From: Larix kaempferi
Taxonomy: Eukaryota > Streptophyta > Pinopsida > Pinales > Pinaceae
Direction of reading: 5' to 3'
NCBI GenBank assembly: GCA_027924585.1
Contig: BSBM01000442.1
Location: 6,076,001 to 6,140,000, forward strand
DNA length: 64,000 nt
Positions 46,701 through 58,130 of this stretch are shown one piece after another. The translations under genes and the position numbers were made by a program. Position 1 is the first letter of the stretch, and each line of letters opens with the position of its first letter. The notes beneath the pieces were generated by a model. It saw nothing but the letters and a program-made list of their open reading frames with translations, had not been told where the DNA came from and ran no database searches.

Positions 46701-48110
46701 AACATCATGTGCTCTGGACACCACCAATTCAAGCAGACAATGCTGAGCTCCTTTGGCAGAATCTCCAAAGTAGGCAAATCAGATTTAGCAATGATCCTGA
46801 CATTCTCCCATCTTCCAACAGGCACCTTCTCCACCAAAGAGGCCTACCTTATTCTCACTTGCACTCCTGAAGAACAACCTAACGTCATATGGAAGAAAAT
46901 TTGGGAGACTCATCTTTGGCCAAAAACCTCCTCCTTCCTTTGGCTCGTAGCCCATAGATGCATTTTCAGTTGGGACAACATCCAAAAAAGAGGCATTCAA
47001 GGGCCCTCTTGGTGTCCCATGTGTGAGGAACACCTAGAAACCATGGATCACCTTCTCAACTCTTGCGACTATGCCAACAATCTTTGGGACAAAGTGGCTC
47101 TCCTCTGCAAAAGAACCAATAGAATCCGAGGAAATATTGTCTAGACCATTGCCACCTGGGATCCCAAACCTTACCAAAGTTCTCTCCTAAATAGACTCTG
47201 GGAGCTCATCCTTGGAGTGTTAGTTTGGAACATCTGGAAAGAACGTAACCACTAAATCTTTGATTCCAAAAAACTTCCACCTCTTGACATTTGGGCATTT
47301 CTCACCACCAATTTGTAGGAAACCATCTCCCTCAAGCACTGGAGCGCCTCTGACCTACCCACCCTCCCCCTTGAATGCTCCATCCTCTCGGCCTGGAACC
47401 TCATGTTCCACTCCACCCACTGCCCTCCATGCGGCCCCCCTGCTTCCATGCCCAGCCCCACCCATATGAGCCGCCCTCCTTCTGGTTTCTTTAAGCTCAA
47501 CTTTGATAGTGCCTCTAAGGGCAATCCTGGTGCTGCAGGATTTGGAGGAGCCATCAGGGACAGTATTGGAGCCATCAAGATCATCTATATGGGAAACATT
47601 AGCCACGAAACCAAAAATGCAGCGGAACTCTCCGAACTCTTAGAAGGCCTCAAATGTGCTCACCGACACAGGTATCTTCTACTCATCATCGAAGGAGACT
47701 CAAAAATCATTCTCAGTCTTGCTAGTAAACTCCATAATGGAGCCAGAGCCGATAAAATCTCTCCAAGCTGGAGATTAATGCAGAGACTCCATGACCTTGC
47801 TAGCTCCATCAACACTGCCAGTTCTCTGACTTTTCACCATGTCAAACGAAAATCCAATTCGCATGCAGATTACATTGCTAATGAAGGAGTCAATTTCAAC
47901 ACCACCTACTTGGAGAACATCCCTTCTGATGCAACTGCTAAGGATATTCTACTTGGGTGCCAAACCTTGGTGAACAATGATCTCATTTCCCCGGATGCGG
48001 GTGCCAGCTCCACCATGCAGCCAAATGGCTACAACCCGGTGACACATAGCCACACGCACATCCATGCTGATGTCATTGAAACGACATCAAATGTTGAGGC
48101 TAGTTACTGA
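43708..48110 (+). pseudogene. LINE I ORF2: endonuclease, RT, zinc finger, RNase H
   Basis: The start ATG at 43708 lies inside the last codons of ORF1 (10-nt overlap) and opens MQLISWNVKGLNGPTKHRML, the L1 endonuclease N-terminus. Endonuclease continues with IIFLQETKCSHEK and LLILGGDFNLLTS. After a frameshift at an 8-T run (44810-44817), RT shows EEGKSPGPDGFTINFF, LIPKETGTTTPGKFRPISLC, KLDLSKAFDKLSW, RGIRQGDPLSPFLFI and catalytic FVDD (45790-45801). A Cys/His motif typical of plant LINEs (WCPMCEEHLETMDHLLNSC) is at about 47013-47070. RNase H (47490-47900) has LNFDSASKGNPGAAGFGG, ELSELLEGLKCA, IEGDSKIILSL and SNSHADYIANEG. Several stops replace conserved Trp codons. Confidence 0.92.
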
Positions 48111-48357
48111 TAAGCTTTTCTTCAACATCGCCTCAGCCTTTCTGGCCACCATGATGAGGATCCTCCTGCGTGTGAACCACGGGCCTAGGGCTCAAGGTGA
48201 ATTTCATCTATCTGCTTGTTTGATGAGGTAATCTGGATACCTCATTCTCCAGGCACTCTGTGCTCTCAGCATCGCTCTCTCTACACTCAAAAATCTCTGC
48301 AACCTCTGTTACCTGCAAGCACACTCTTATGTTAGTATCACCCTTCCTGTATCCACT

Positions 48358-49104
48358 ATGGGCAGAACTAAGGGGGCCAAATAAAAAAGCACGAAGGAAG
48401 CCAATGCACAGACGGGAGCTCCTCTACGACAGGGTTACGGTCCCGCTATCTCCATCCCAATTCATCTGCTGCTGGACAATTGGGAAGCTAGGATCATTGC
48501 AGAAACCATGGCACCTGGACAACAAGAACCGGATTGGGACCCATACTGGTTGGTTAAAAACATGATGGGGCAGTTGATGGAAAACATGCAAGCCAATTGG
48601 GTCTCTGCACACTAGGCAACTCAGTCTCTGCTCACCACTCTGCCAAATTGGGCTACCACCCTTGGCACCCCACGCAACACTCAAAGCTGGGACTCCTACG
48701 CCCCTACCCATTCCTTCGACCGCGACTTTCGCTCTGGCAGCACCACCCCTGGAGCCACCTCTTCCGCTGCTGCTCTGAATTCTACTCTTGGCTTGGACAA
48801 TCTCAACCCAGGTGGCAACTCTACGGGATTGAAATGCAGCAATGTTCAAACCAAAGGCAAGGAGAAAGCTCAGGCTTCATTTCCCATCCCCTGTACCTTA
48901 GGTCCTATTCTGGAGAAGCGCACTCGAAAGGAATAGTCAGCCTTCATCCCTGTGATGCCAAGGAAAACTACCCCCCTACCTGTTAAGTCGGTAATGGCAC
49001 CTGGTTCTTCATCTTATATGGAGGAGAACGCTACCCTGATCTCAGATAAGGTGTGGAGGGACATTGCACCTTACAGCTGCCCCATTCTGGAAGAGATGCC
49101 ATGA
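48358..49104 (+). pseudogene. Possible third ORF of LINE I
   Basis: Downstream of ORF2 a frame of 248 codons starts ATGGGCAGAACTAAGGGG (MGRTKGAK) and ends at TGA 49102-49104, with three in-frame stops (TAA 48382, TAG near 48613, TAG near 48934). Its residues look protein-like: a basic start, QQEPDWDPYWLVKNMMGQLM, a Ser/Thr/Ala/Asn-rich middle, a basic TKGKEKAQ stretch and VWRDIAPYSCPILEEMP at the end. Stop density is similar to that of ORF1. Other frames on both strands are also fairly open here because of higher GC, so this is only a candidate. No family was recognised. Confidence 0.4.
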
Positions 49105-49380
49105 GCTACTGTCTAAGCAAGTTTTTTCTGTTGTTTGTTTTTATCTTTTTTCCCTACTAAGTATTTGCAGTCAGCTTAATGCTGCTAAGACCTTAAACTC
49201 TGTCAATTTCCTTCAGATTCTCCCCTTTGTAGACTGGGGTTTTTTGTATGATATTTTGACTGTCATGAACTCTCTCAAAAAACATGGATGGCACCTTCGG
49301 GCCAGGCCATTAAGGACTGTATTCTATTTTGTACTCTTTTTTTTAATCTAATATAATCTGCAGCTTATACATAAAAAAAA
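49105..49380 (+). other. LINE I 3' untranslated region and poly-A
   Basis: T-rich untranslated end with ATATAATCTGCAGCTTATAC just before A8. Confidence 0.75.
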
Positions 49381-49396
49381 TATTCATAAGAATGTG

Positions 49397-51715
49397 TTGT
49401 ATCACCATTATGCTAATGGAAACCACTTAACACATTGTGTTTATTTACAATATGAAAAGCAACGAAGACTAGGCATTTATTCACAATGTCAGTTTGTCCA
49501 TCATATTGATGATGGTAAGAGGAGCTATGAGCCAACTGAATTCCCAAACCATACAATATTCCCTTCCAAATATTACTAGTGAAAATTGGATATCTGTCAC
49601 TTACAATAATACTGGGGATTCCATGTAGCTTCTAAATTGTTTCAATGAATGTTGCAACTAATGTACTTTCTTTAAAAGGATGAGAAAAATAGCAGAAATG
49701 GACATGCTTTGTGAGTCGATCCATTGCTACCCTGATGACATCCTTTCCTTCTGACTTTGGTAAACCTATGATAAAATACATTGAGACCTCTTCCCAATGT
49801 TGACTCGGTATGGATAATGGTTGTAGAAGACTCGGTATCTTGATTGTCTCTCCTTTGTTCTATTGGAAGATCAAACATTCTACCACAAACTTTTGGACAT
49901 CAGTTTTCTGACCTTCCATAAAAAAACCTTCTTACTCATGTGGTAAGTTTTCAAGAACCTTGAATGTCCTCCTATAGGAGAAGTGTGTAATTCCAAGAGT
50001 ACATTATGTTTAATTTGAGAATTTTTACATAAATATAGGTGATCTTGGTACCATAGTGAATCATCCTTCCACACAAATTTATCAAGTGAACTAGGCTCCT
50101 CTTGTAGTTGTTGAATTATCTTGCATTCTTTCTGATCATGTTTCTATTATGTCCTTACTTCTTCCATCCAATCAGATTGCATAATGTGAATAGCACATAG
50201 TAATCCTGTTACATGTAATCTTCTTTTCTTGAAAGTGCATCTACCACTACTTCCTTTTTGTAGATAATTTCAAAGTCATAACTTAACATCTTTGTAACCC
50301 ATTTTTATTTCTCTTATTAAGTTAATCATTGTTCGAAGAAGTAATTAAGACTATCATGATCTATTCTTATCTTGAAGTGTCTTCCTATTGAGTAAGGCCA
50401 TCATTCTTAATTGCATGCAATGTGGCCAACATTTCGTTTTCCTAAATTGGTTTGAGTAATTTTTTTCCTTTAAGTTGGAAAATTTCAAAGGAAAGGTGCC
50501 TTCCTTCTTTCATTAAAACTACACCAATTCCATACCCCGAGGCATCACATTCTACAATAAATGTTTTTGTGAAGTTAGGTGTGACAAATAGAGGACTTGT
50601 ACACATATCCACTTTCAGTTTTCAAAATATTTGGTTGCTTATTGAGTCCAAGAGAATGCCTCATTTTTTAATAAGCTTGTTAGAGGTGCTTCTATTTGAC
50701 CATAATTATTGATGAACTTGCAGTAGTATCCTTTCAATCGTAAGAATCCTCTAAGACTATTTAATGTTTTAGAAACTAGTCATTCCATGATAACCTTAAT
50801 TTTATTAGGGTCCAATTGAACACGTTCATTAGATACAGTATTACAAAAATATTCCACTTCCTGAAGCCCAAAGGCACACTTAGAAGAATTTGCATATAGT
50901 TGGTTCTCCTCCAATAGTTTTAAGACCCTTTCAACATGTTATGCATGCTCTTCCCAAGATTTTCTATAGATTAGTATATCATCGACAAACACTAACACAC
51001 AAATTTTGAGGAAGGGTTTAAAAAAAATTCATCAAGCTTTGAAATGTGGAAGGTGCATTGGTAAGGCCAAATGGCATCACCAAAAATTCATAATGAAATT
51101 TATATGTTCTAAAGGTTGTTTTCAGAACGTATTTTTTCCTCATTTTGATTTGATGATATCCAAAATAGAGATCCAACTTAGTAAAGAAAATTGCTCCCTA
51201 TAATTCATCTAATAATTCATCAGTGGCAAGAATATGAAACTTATATTTAATGCATATCTTATTGAGGTCTCTATAATTTGGACACAAACACCATGAACCA
51301 TCCTTTTTGCGAACCATCACCACTGGTGCATAGAAAGAATTTTGGCTAGGTTGAATGATGCCTATATATAACATTTCTTGAACCATATTTTCAATCTCAC
51401 TCTTTTGTGCACATGGGTACCTGTAGGGTCTGATGTTAGGTGGGACATTTCTTGGTTGCAAGTGAATAACATGATCATGATCTCGAGTAGGTGGGATACC
51501 TCTAGGAATCTCTCCAAATACCATGGAATGATTGTCAATAACTTGTTGGAAATCCATTGGAATAGAGGGTATAGATGCTTGAACATCCAATGAGCAAACT
51601 TGTGTAATTATTCTATGTTGTCCCTTTCTTGGCGTTTTTGTCATGTTGTTAGAGCTTATCACTTTAGAGGGTTTCCCTGGAATACCTTTGAGTTAAGTTT
51701 CCTTTCTTTTTGAAG
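49397..51715 (-). pseudogene. pol: Element C pol: RT, RNase H, integrase N-terminal part
   Basis: Minus-strand gypsy pol. RT begins in 51198-51662 (IPRGIPPTRDHDHVIHLQ, VVMVRKKDGSWCLCPNYRDL), has an intact catalytic FVDD at 50978-50989 and AFGLQEVEYF downstream. RNase H lies at about 50250-50700. The integrase zinc-binding region is in 49880-50074 (NVLLELHTSPIGGHSRFLKT). The DDE region (about 49500-49880) shows GLPKSEGKDV and GIPSIIVSDRYPIFTS. It breaks off at 49397 where ATGTG marks the element D insertion. Joined there it reads on into WYNTSFHTS and then 39578. At 51715 the RT-proximal frame runs straight into gag, with no protease recognised. Confidence 0.88.
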
Positions 51716-52180
51716 AGAATCTCATGAAAATTTTCTTGAAAATAAAGAGCCACTATTCCCATCATATTTATCAATTGGCTAAAAAAGGTGTTTCTCTTAA
51801 TATCTCTATAATATTCTATCAACTCATCCATAAATATAGACTAAGAGACAATAGATTCATTTTTACAATTACAAATCCATTGGTACCATACAAATTGATC
51901 AATATTTAAATACAAGGATGCAATAGTTAACTTTTGTAAAGTTGGCACTTGATGTAGATAAAAGAATTGCTCCATCTAGAATATCCATGTTATTGGGTCA
52001 TTTCCATCAAACTTTCTCATATCAATCTTGGGAATGAAGTAGTTCCCTGGTCTTGAGTTGAACCGATAATGTTGTGATGAATGATAAAATGTTCCTTGGT
52101 CTTACAATATAGGGATTTTTTTTTCACTCAGAAATCTCATTTTGAGACTTGTTTTGGTTACTTTCCATCACCACCTTTTG
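51716..52180 (-). pseudogene. gag: Element C gag, truncated
   Basis: Minus-strand frames give YFIPKIDMRKFDGNDPITW, FQMEQFFYLHQVPTLQKLT and SWSIFMDELI (shifted), matching the retrotransposon gag domain of chromoviruses. The region upstream of about 52180, with start, leader and 5' LTR, is missing and replaced by a plus-strand gypsy fragment. Downstream, gag connects to RT without a zinc knuckle or protease, suggesting an internal deletion near 51716. Confidence 0.75.
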
Positions 52181-52279
52181 ATGTTGTTTATGGGTAGAAG
52201 AAACAATATATAAAATAAATGCAAGAGGAAGCAAAAAAATAGACATGTTGATAGAGAATATTAGGCATGTTCATTTCAA

Positions 52280-52800
52280 AGTGCAAGAACAACTTGGGAA
52301 GAGTAAATAAAAGTACATGTTCATACATGACCATCATATGACATATCACCAATTTTGTGTTGGGGACATAGTGTGGCCTTATTTTAGTGAACACCTAAAA
52401 AGGGACACCAAGAAGTTGAATCTTTTAAGATATGGACCTTTTAAAATCACTAAGCAAGTTAGTGATAATACTTTTAAATTAAACCCACCTCCTTCTATGG
52501 GAATATATTTGGTGATCAACATGTAGAGCTTGAAATTGCTTGAACTCTCCATGATTGACATGGAAGAGGAAGAATGGGTTTTGCCTATAGTGGTAATTTT
52601 GTGTCATATGCACTTGAAAAATTAGAGGACACAATTTTGCAAAAGAAGGATTGTGTGAATTGAAGAGGATAACAAGACATTGTATAAATTGGCCTCAATG
52701 GACAAAACTCGAGGAAATGCAAGTAGTATGAGAGAAACCAAGTTGCAAACAGGTTTCCTCATCTTTCATTAGAATATTTTGGGAACCAAAAGCCTCTCAT
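52280..52800 (+). pseudogene. Fragment J: plus-strand gypsy integrase C-terminus
   Basis: The plus-strand frame reads VQEQLGKSK, FCVGDIVWPYF, LNLLRYGPFKITKQVSDNTF and KLNPPPSMGIYLVINM, the GPF/Y block that ends gypsy integrases. A Glu-rich EEEEWVLPIV and further tail follow. It faces opposite to element C and starts abruptly, so it is a truncated second element. No LTR pair can be defined for it. Confidence 0.75.
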
Positions 52801-52917
52801 TAGGGAGGTGTTATATGAATGGACCAATGAATAATTGAATTGGTTAAGTGGATATATATTTGGTTATTTTTTTGCTAAAAAACCCTTCTGATTTTTTTGT
52901 TCTTGAAAACTATGTTG

Positions 52918-53155
52918 GAAGCCCTATTAGAGGCATACTTATCATTGCCTCAAACAAGTTCATGGAAATCTTCAACATTGGCAAAAGCAAGTGTACATGT
53001 AGTTTTTGGTCGCGTGGATGTATGAATAGAGGAGAATCCCTATTGGAGGCCTACTAATCATTGCCTTGAAGAATTTCACATAAATTTCAAAAGTGTCTAA
53101 GGCAGGTGTATGCATAGTTTTAGCTCATCCGGATGTGTGAATGATGGAGAGGAGC
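52918..53155 (+). repeat. Diverged tandem duplication of about 118 bp
   Basis: 52918-53035 and 53036-53155 share CCCTATTRGAGGC, TACTTATCATTGCCT-like, AAGCAAGTGTACATGTAGTTTT-like and GGATGTATGAAT-like blocks in the same order. It lies just downstream of fragment J, possibly in its 3' region or LTR. Confidence 0.75.
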
Positions 53156-55130
53156 TTGTTCCTCCATGGTTCACATAAAGATAAGGAGAAGACTTGGAAT
53201 TTAACTAAGTTAAAAAGGAAAGTAGAGTTTTGATATCGCTAGGAGGTGTCAGTGAATTTGGAGGGGAGTTGTTGCTCCACACTCCATGGGCGTCCAAATT
53301 TTCTGAGGCTAGTGCATGTGGAAGAAAATGTATGTGGAGAATAGGAAAGGGTATGAGCCACCAATGAGTTAAAATTTCAGAATGTGGAGGCTCAAACAAG
53401 TCAAAGACTCCTTCATGCTTAGCACACCACAAACTAAGGGAAATGTGGAGCAAATGACAGGTTGACCTCCACATAATTAAAAGAGGATCTCTACCTGCAA
53501 ACTGAAGAAAGAAGAAGATCCCAAGACAAAGAAGGTACAATCCTACCTTGTAGATGATGTCACCAACTAGGGTGTCAACATGTGGACCCTTTTCCAAATC
53601 AAAAGATAACACACGGCAGCCTTGGCAAAGCCAAAATTTTCTCGAATTATGGATAGTTCAAAACACTAAGAGAGAATGTTGGGGAACTATAATTGCCTCT
53701 AGGAAAACAATTAAGAGGCCACTGGCCTTTTGCATATCTGTGGGAAGTAAGAATAAAAGAAAGATCATAAAAGGAAAACATATTCAACTAGAGGTTCAAC
53801 CAAACTAAACTTGGTTGGTTCATTGGTAAGTAGTTCATATTAAAGAAGGAATGACGAAACTAGAGTTTCTTCCACTAACTGGATTGAAATAGATTTACAT
53901 AATTGACAAAGATAGAGATGACAAATTCCATTGAAATTATTACCATGATTTGTGGGATAATCATATTTTTAGTGAGTTCCCCATTCTCATTGTAAATTAC
54001 ATTTTTTAAATTATTTATAATCCACACAACATTGCAACTCTGAAAGCATAATCCATATAACTAAAGCAAGACAACCATTTCAAAGATTTTTTTAAAAATA
54101 AAGTTCCTCCAATATATTTCTTATGTTATTTGTATATATATAATTATATTATTTAATTACAAAATATTGTTATTAATACTTTACAACTTTTATTATTTCA
54201 CTTATTAATTGTTTCATTCATCAGCTTTCATTTACAAATCAAGATTTTTATCATGAACAAACATAATATGTTAATCTTTTCTCTATGATCATAGAAAGTC
54301 TTCTCGTCCACTATAATTTTCCATTCAAAATAACGCAGTTAAAGTGGTTCATGAATGGCAATCTTATTTTGTAAATTATTATAATAAAATTATTTTTATT
54401 ATTATATTACAACATATATCAAACGGCTCAATTTAATGTGCAACATCACGGGATAATACCAAAGCTCCAATGTCTCTCCCATATAAAATAGTTAGTGATT
54501 TTAATGATTTTCCTTGACTTCTACAAACACGCATATTACAAAAGAGCAAACCTAGGAATGTAAAATGATTTCTTATATTAAGTATTAATAAGAGGGGCAC
54601 GTGTAGCAATTTTTTCTATTTAAATAAAGAAAAATCATAGTTTATAATTATTTTATCTTTCACACATTATTTTATTTCATTTTGGATTACACACAAGATT
54701 ATTGTCGCCGTGTAAACTGTCAAGTTTTCATATTTTCATATTTAGCTGAAGAACTGTGTGACTTGGTGCTACTTTGTATAATCATCACCACCTTTTAGTA
54801 TAATCATCACTTTTCTTTTTATTTTTAACCCACTTTTGAGGTGGGTTCTTAACCACTTGGCAAAATTGTGGGGGTCCTATAGACATTCATTGCCAAATTT
54901 CAACATAAATTTGGATTTATATTTTTTTCAATCCAATTAAGTTGGAGTGTGAGAATCGTATTTAGATGTAATTATTGGATTATGGCTGTATTGATTTTCA
55001 TTGCAAATTCTCTAATTATCAGACCAATAAGTGGAAGAACAATAAACATTTTTGATGGAAATATTGGGACAATGAAAGTTGAAGAGTCTCTATAAAAAGA
55101 AACCATTTAAAAAAGGGCTTTAATGGTCTC
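53156..55130. other. AT-rich stretch without recognisable gene
   Basis: No protein motif, tRNA or terminal-repeat pair was found. A 135-codon minus-strand frame (53205-53612) has no homology that I recognise and lies in sequence that may belong to fragment J. Sequence after 53800 is strongly AT-rich. Confidence 0.6.
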
Positions 55131-55136
55131 TTGCTT

Positions 55137-55320
55137 GTAGCTTTTGCAAAGGGTCTTAACATATCCATTGAGGGTTGTGAGGGTTGTGGTGTAAGTATGC
55201 ATATAAATATGACTTGAGAGTCAAACCTTCGTAGCTTTTGCAAAGGGTTTTAACATATCCATTGAGGGTTGTGGTGTAAGCATGTATATAAATATGATTT
55301 GACAGTCAAACCCCCTTTAT
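55137..55320. repeat. Two-copy tandem duplication, period about 94 bp
   Basis: GTAGCTTTTGCAAAGGGTYT followed by TAACATATCCATTGAGGG starts at 55137 and again at 55231. Copy 1 has an extra GAGGGTTGT. Confidence 0.9.
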
Positions 55321-55357
55321 GGTTGGCTTTTTTTTGGGTGATTCACTTTAGAAATAA

Positions 55358-55425
55358 AAAGGCATGAATTATATGATTTAGGAGTTAATTTTTTTTATTT
55401 AATTGGAAAATGTAATGGAATTAAT
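55358..55425. repeat. Dispersed repeat, copy 1 (copy 2 at 56514-56600)
   Basis: AGGCATGAATTATATGATTT followed by a T-rich run and ATTTAATTGG recurs at 56514 with substitutions, and further downstream similarity can be followed for roughly 100 bp. It could be a diverged terminal repeat or a local duplication. Confidence 0.6.
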
Positions 55426-55450
55426 ATCTTTATAATTTTCAATCAACAAG

Positions 55451-55545
55451 TTAATTTGAAATTAAAAATATATATATATATATATATATAATTTTATGTT
55501 AATTTGAAATTAAAAATATATATATATATATATATAATTTTATGT
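55451..55545. repeat. Tandem pair around (TA)n microsatellites
   Basis: TTAATTTGAAATTAAAAATA, a TA run and ATTTTATGT occur twice back to back (55451-55498 and 55499-55545). The TA runs are about 22 and 20 bp. Confidence 0.92.
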
Positions 55546-57240
55546 AAATTATTTTTTTACAAATATTGTAAAATAATTAAACTAATATATACACTATAAA
55601 TCTAAAAAAATTTCATAATTAAACCTCTTAAGAAAGAAAAATTATATATATAAAAGATTAAACATAGAATTTCATATTTGAAATAAATGTTTTGAATTTT
55701 AAAAAAAAGACAAAATATTAAATATCTAATTCTTAATAAAATGAAATAGATTAATACTAACTTGGAATAGTTGTTCCGATAATAACTCAAGTTCAATACA
55801 TATAATCTAAGAATTAAATTTATTTTCAAAATTTTCAATTATAAACATAAATTTACAAAAACTTATATTTTATTTTAAAATTATAAAAGAATCATACTGA
55901 TAAAAAAAGGTGAGGTCTTATCCATTTGATTGCAATCAAATGGATTCATTTTAAAATACACTAAGATACCAATTGAAAGTGTCAAAAGATTCAATGCACA
56001 ATATTCACATGTCCTAAAGGATGATATTTAAACACTTTTGGGGATTCATATTCGTGGATAATGATAACTCATGTTAAAAACCAATATGTGATCACGCCTT
56101 CATCATTGATGGACACAATGCAAGGAGCAAGTGAATCTATGATATGGTAGGCATGTCAAATGAATCATTGCCTATATTGTTAAAATCACAAAACATTTTC
56201 TAGATGATATATGAATATGAATAAATGAGTATATATGTTTCTATTACATATATATGGAAATATGATAAATTTTATGTTATATATATATATATATGGAAAT
56301 ATGAAGAGTTTTATGTATTTAATATAGATGAGTATTTTTGTCATTAATATTAAATAAAAGTCTTCTAATAAAATAATTTATTGTAGACTTTACATCATAT
56401 GTTAATTTTTATAAGAGAGTTCCTTTCAACTTGTATGCATGGTTTAAAACTTTAGACACTACATTTTTTTAATTGATATTTTTCTTTTTACTTTTTTATT
56501 CTAGGCATAAAGAGGAGGCATGAATTGTATGATTTAGTATTCAATCTTTTCTATTTAATTGGATTTTATGCAAATGAATCAACATTATTAAAAACTCTAG
56601 TCACCAATCAGTTTGTTAGTTAAATTGAAATTTAGAAAGAAAAATGGAGAAAATGGTATATATGATGATGAGCTAGAAAATGTATTCTATATTGGATCTT
56701 ATCCTCTTGATGATGAGCCCATTATGAGGTTTGAAATGTTCAATTTCAAAAAAAATATCAGATAGCATTCTAATATCTAGCAATACTCACTCTACGTAAG
56801 AAACAATAGACATGCTTTGTCCTTTTAATTACTTAGTGAATGATATCCCCTTTTTTTTCTTGGGAAAATACCGTGACATATTTGATTGTGAATAAACCAC
56901 ATTTTGTATAGATCCAAATATCTTACAAATAATAGTCCAGAAAGACACAAATAAATTGTATATCCCACCTCAGGAACCTCCATCTAGCTCTAAAGCCTCT
57001 TCACAGATATCCTTCATTAAGGGTAAAAACTATTAAAAAAACATTTTGTCCAAAAAAAAACATTAACCATATACAAGATTCCATCCTCATCCAAGATGTT
57101 GGATGGATCAAAAATAGAAAAAACTGCCAAGTAACTAAGATCACTATGTAAAAAACAATCAGCAATAAAGGATTAACCTTGTATGACTATGTGGAAAATA
57201 TAGAAAACCATAATTAACCCGAAAAAGGGCTTGGGGCATA
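55546..57240. other. AT-rich stretch, mostly unassigned
   Basis: No gene is supported. It contains a (TA)n run near 56279-56294. From about 56820 it shows weak similarity to the endonuclease-flanking sequence at 60205, so its right end may be the 5' part of the RTE-like LINE remnant that follows. Confidence 0.5.
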
Positions 57241-57671
57241 TAAGAAATGAAATAATTGTTATTTTTATTTGGGGACTTTAATGCAAGAATTACAAATAAG
57301 TAAGCCATAATCTTAAGCAATTTTATCGAGGAAGGTGCTTGCTTAATTTCATCCAACAGAAATGGCACCGAGGATCATAAGAGAAAAATTCTAGATTTTT
57401 GGACAGAAGGATAAGCAAAATCCTATTCTTAATTTGTGTGCTTTTTATTGCTTTTTGGCAGAATGTAAGTCTAAGTGAATGAAGAATACAACTTGAAAGT
57501 TGAAGTTTGAATGATGACAACAGCTAGAAAACTTAATACATTTGTAAAAATTTAAAATTGTGCAAAGGCACCTGTGGAATGTATTCCCCCTTTTCACTAT
57601 GAATACGAAGAGTATGATTTTTTATTTTTTTTTTATTTGTTGGAAAAAAAATTCTTTAACTCCAACTATTT

Positions 57672-57830
57672 GTTGTTACAAGAGAATCTTGATTTGATTT
57701 ACACATACAAAAGAAAATCTAAATATTTAATTAAAAAAATTTTTAGTATATTTGTGGTTACAAAAGAATCTTGATTTGATTTACACATACAAAAGAAAAT
57801 CTAAATATTTAGTTAAAAAATTGTTTAGTA
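57672..57830. repeat. Two-copy tandem duplication, period 82 bp
   Basis: GAATCTTGATTTGATTTACA followed by CATACAAAAGAAAATC occurs at 57684 and 57766. Confidence 0.93.
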
Positions 57831-58130
57831 CAAAGCTTATTAAATTATGTAATTGGTATGCCTTAATAATTGTAATCATTTAAACAATGACCAAATTTCA
57901 ATTATACAATTCACATCCATGGTCTTGGTAACATTGCAAGCGACTATATTATTTTATCCATCTTCTAAATTAACCAAATTATTAACATTTGTATTTTAAA
58001 AATCACTAACCTAATTTAAGTCATAATATTAATTCTAAATATAAACCCACATAAGTAACCCATCCCAATTAAGAGGACCCTCATTGTGAGAATTACCCAA
58101 GTTATGATAAACCAAAACTAACCTTTTCTT

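Larger units (their letters stand above)
42042..49380 (+). mobile_element. LINE I: full-length L1-type element
   Basis: A 7.3-kb plus-strand LINE, GC-richer than its surroundings, with TSD TATTCATAAGA (42031-42041 and 49381-49391) and a short poly-A tail at 49373-49380. It holds ORF1 (42197-43717), ORF2 (43708-48110) and a possible third ORF (48358-49104). Frames are long and the damage consists of scattered stops and a few frameshifts, so it is younger than LINE G. It landed precisely in the last bases of the element D 5' LTR. Confidence 0.93.

Noticed and set aside
48424-48849. 141-residue minus-strand frame in LINE I
   Set aside because: Glycine/arginine-rich antisense shadow of the GC-rich region that may code ORF3 on the plus strand.
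53205-53612. 135-residue minus-strand frame
   Set aside because: No similarity recognised and no supporting signals; insufficient to call a gene.
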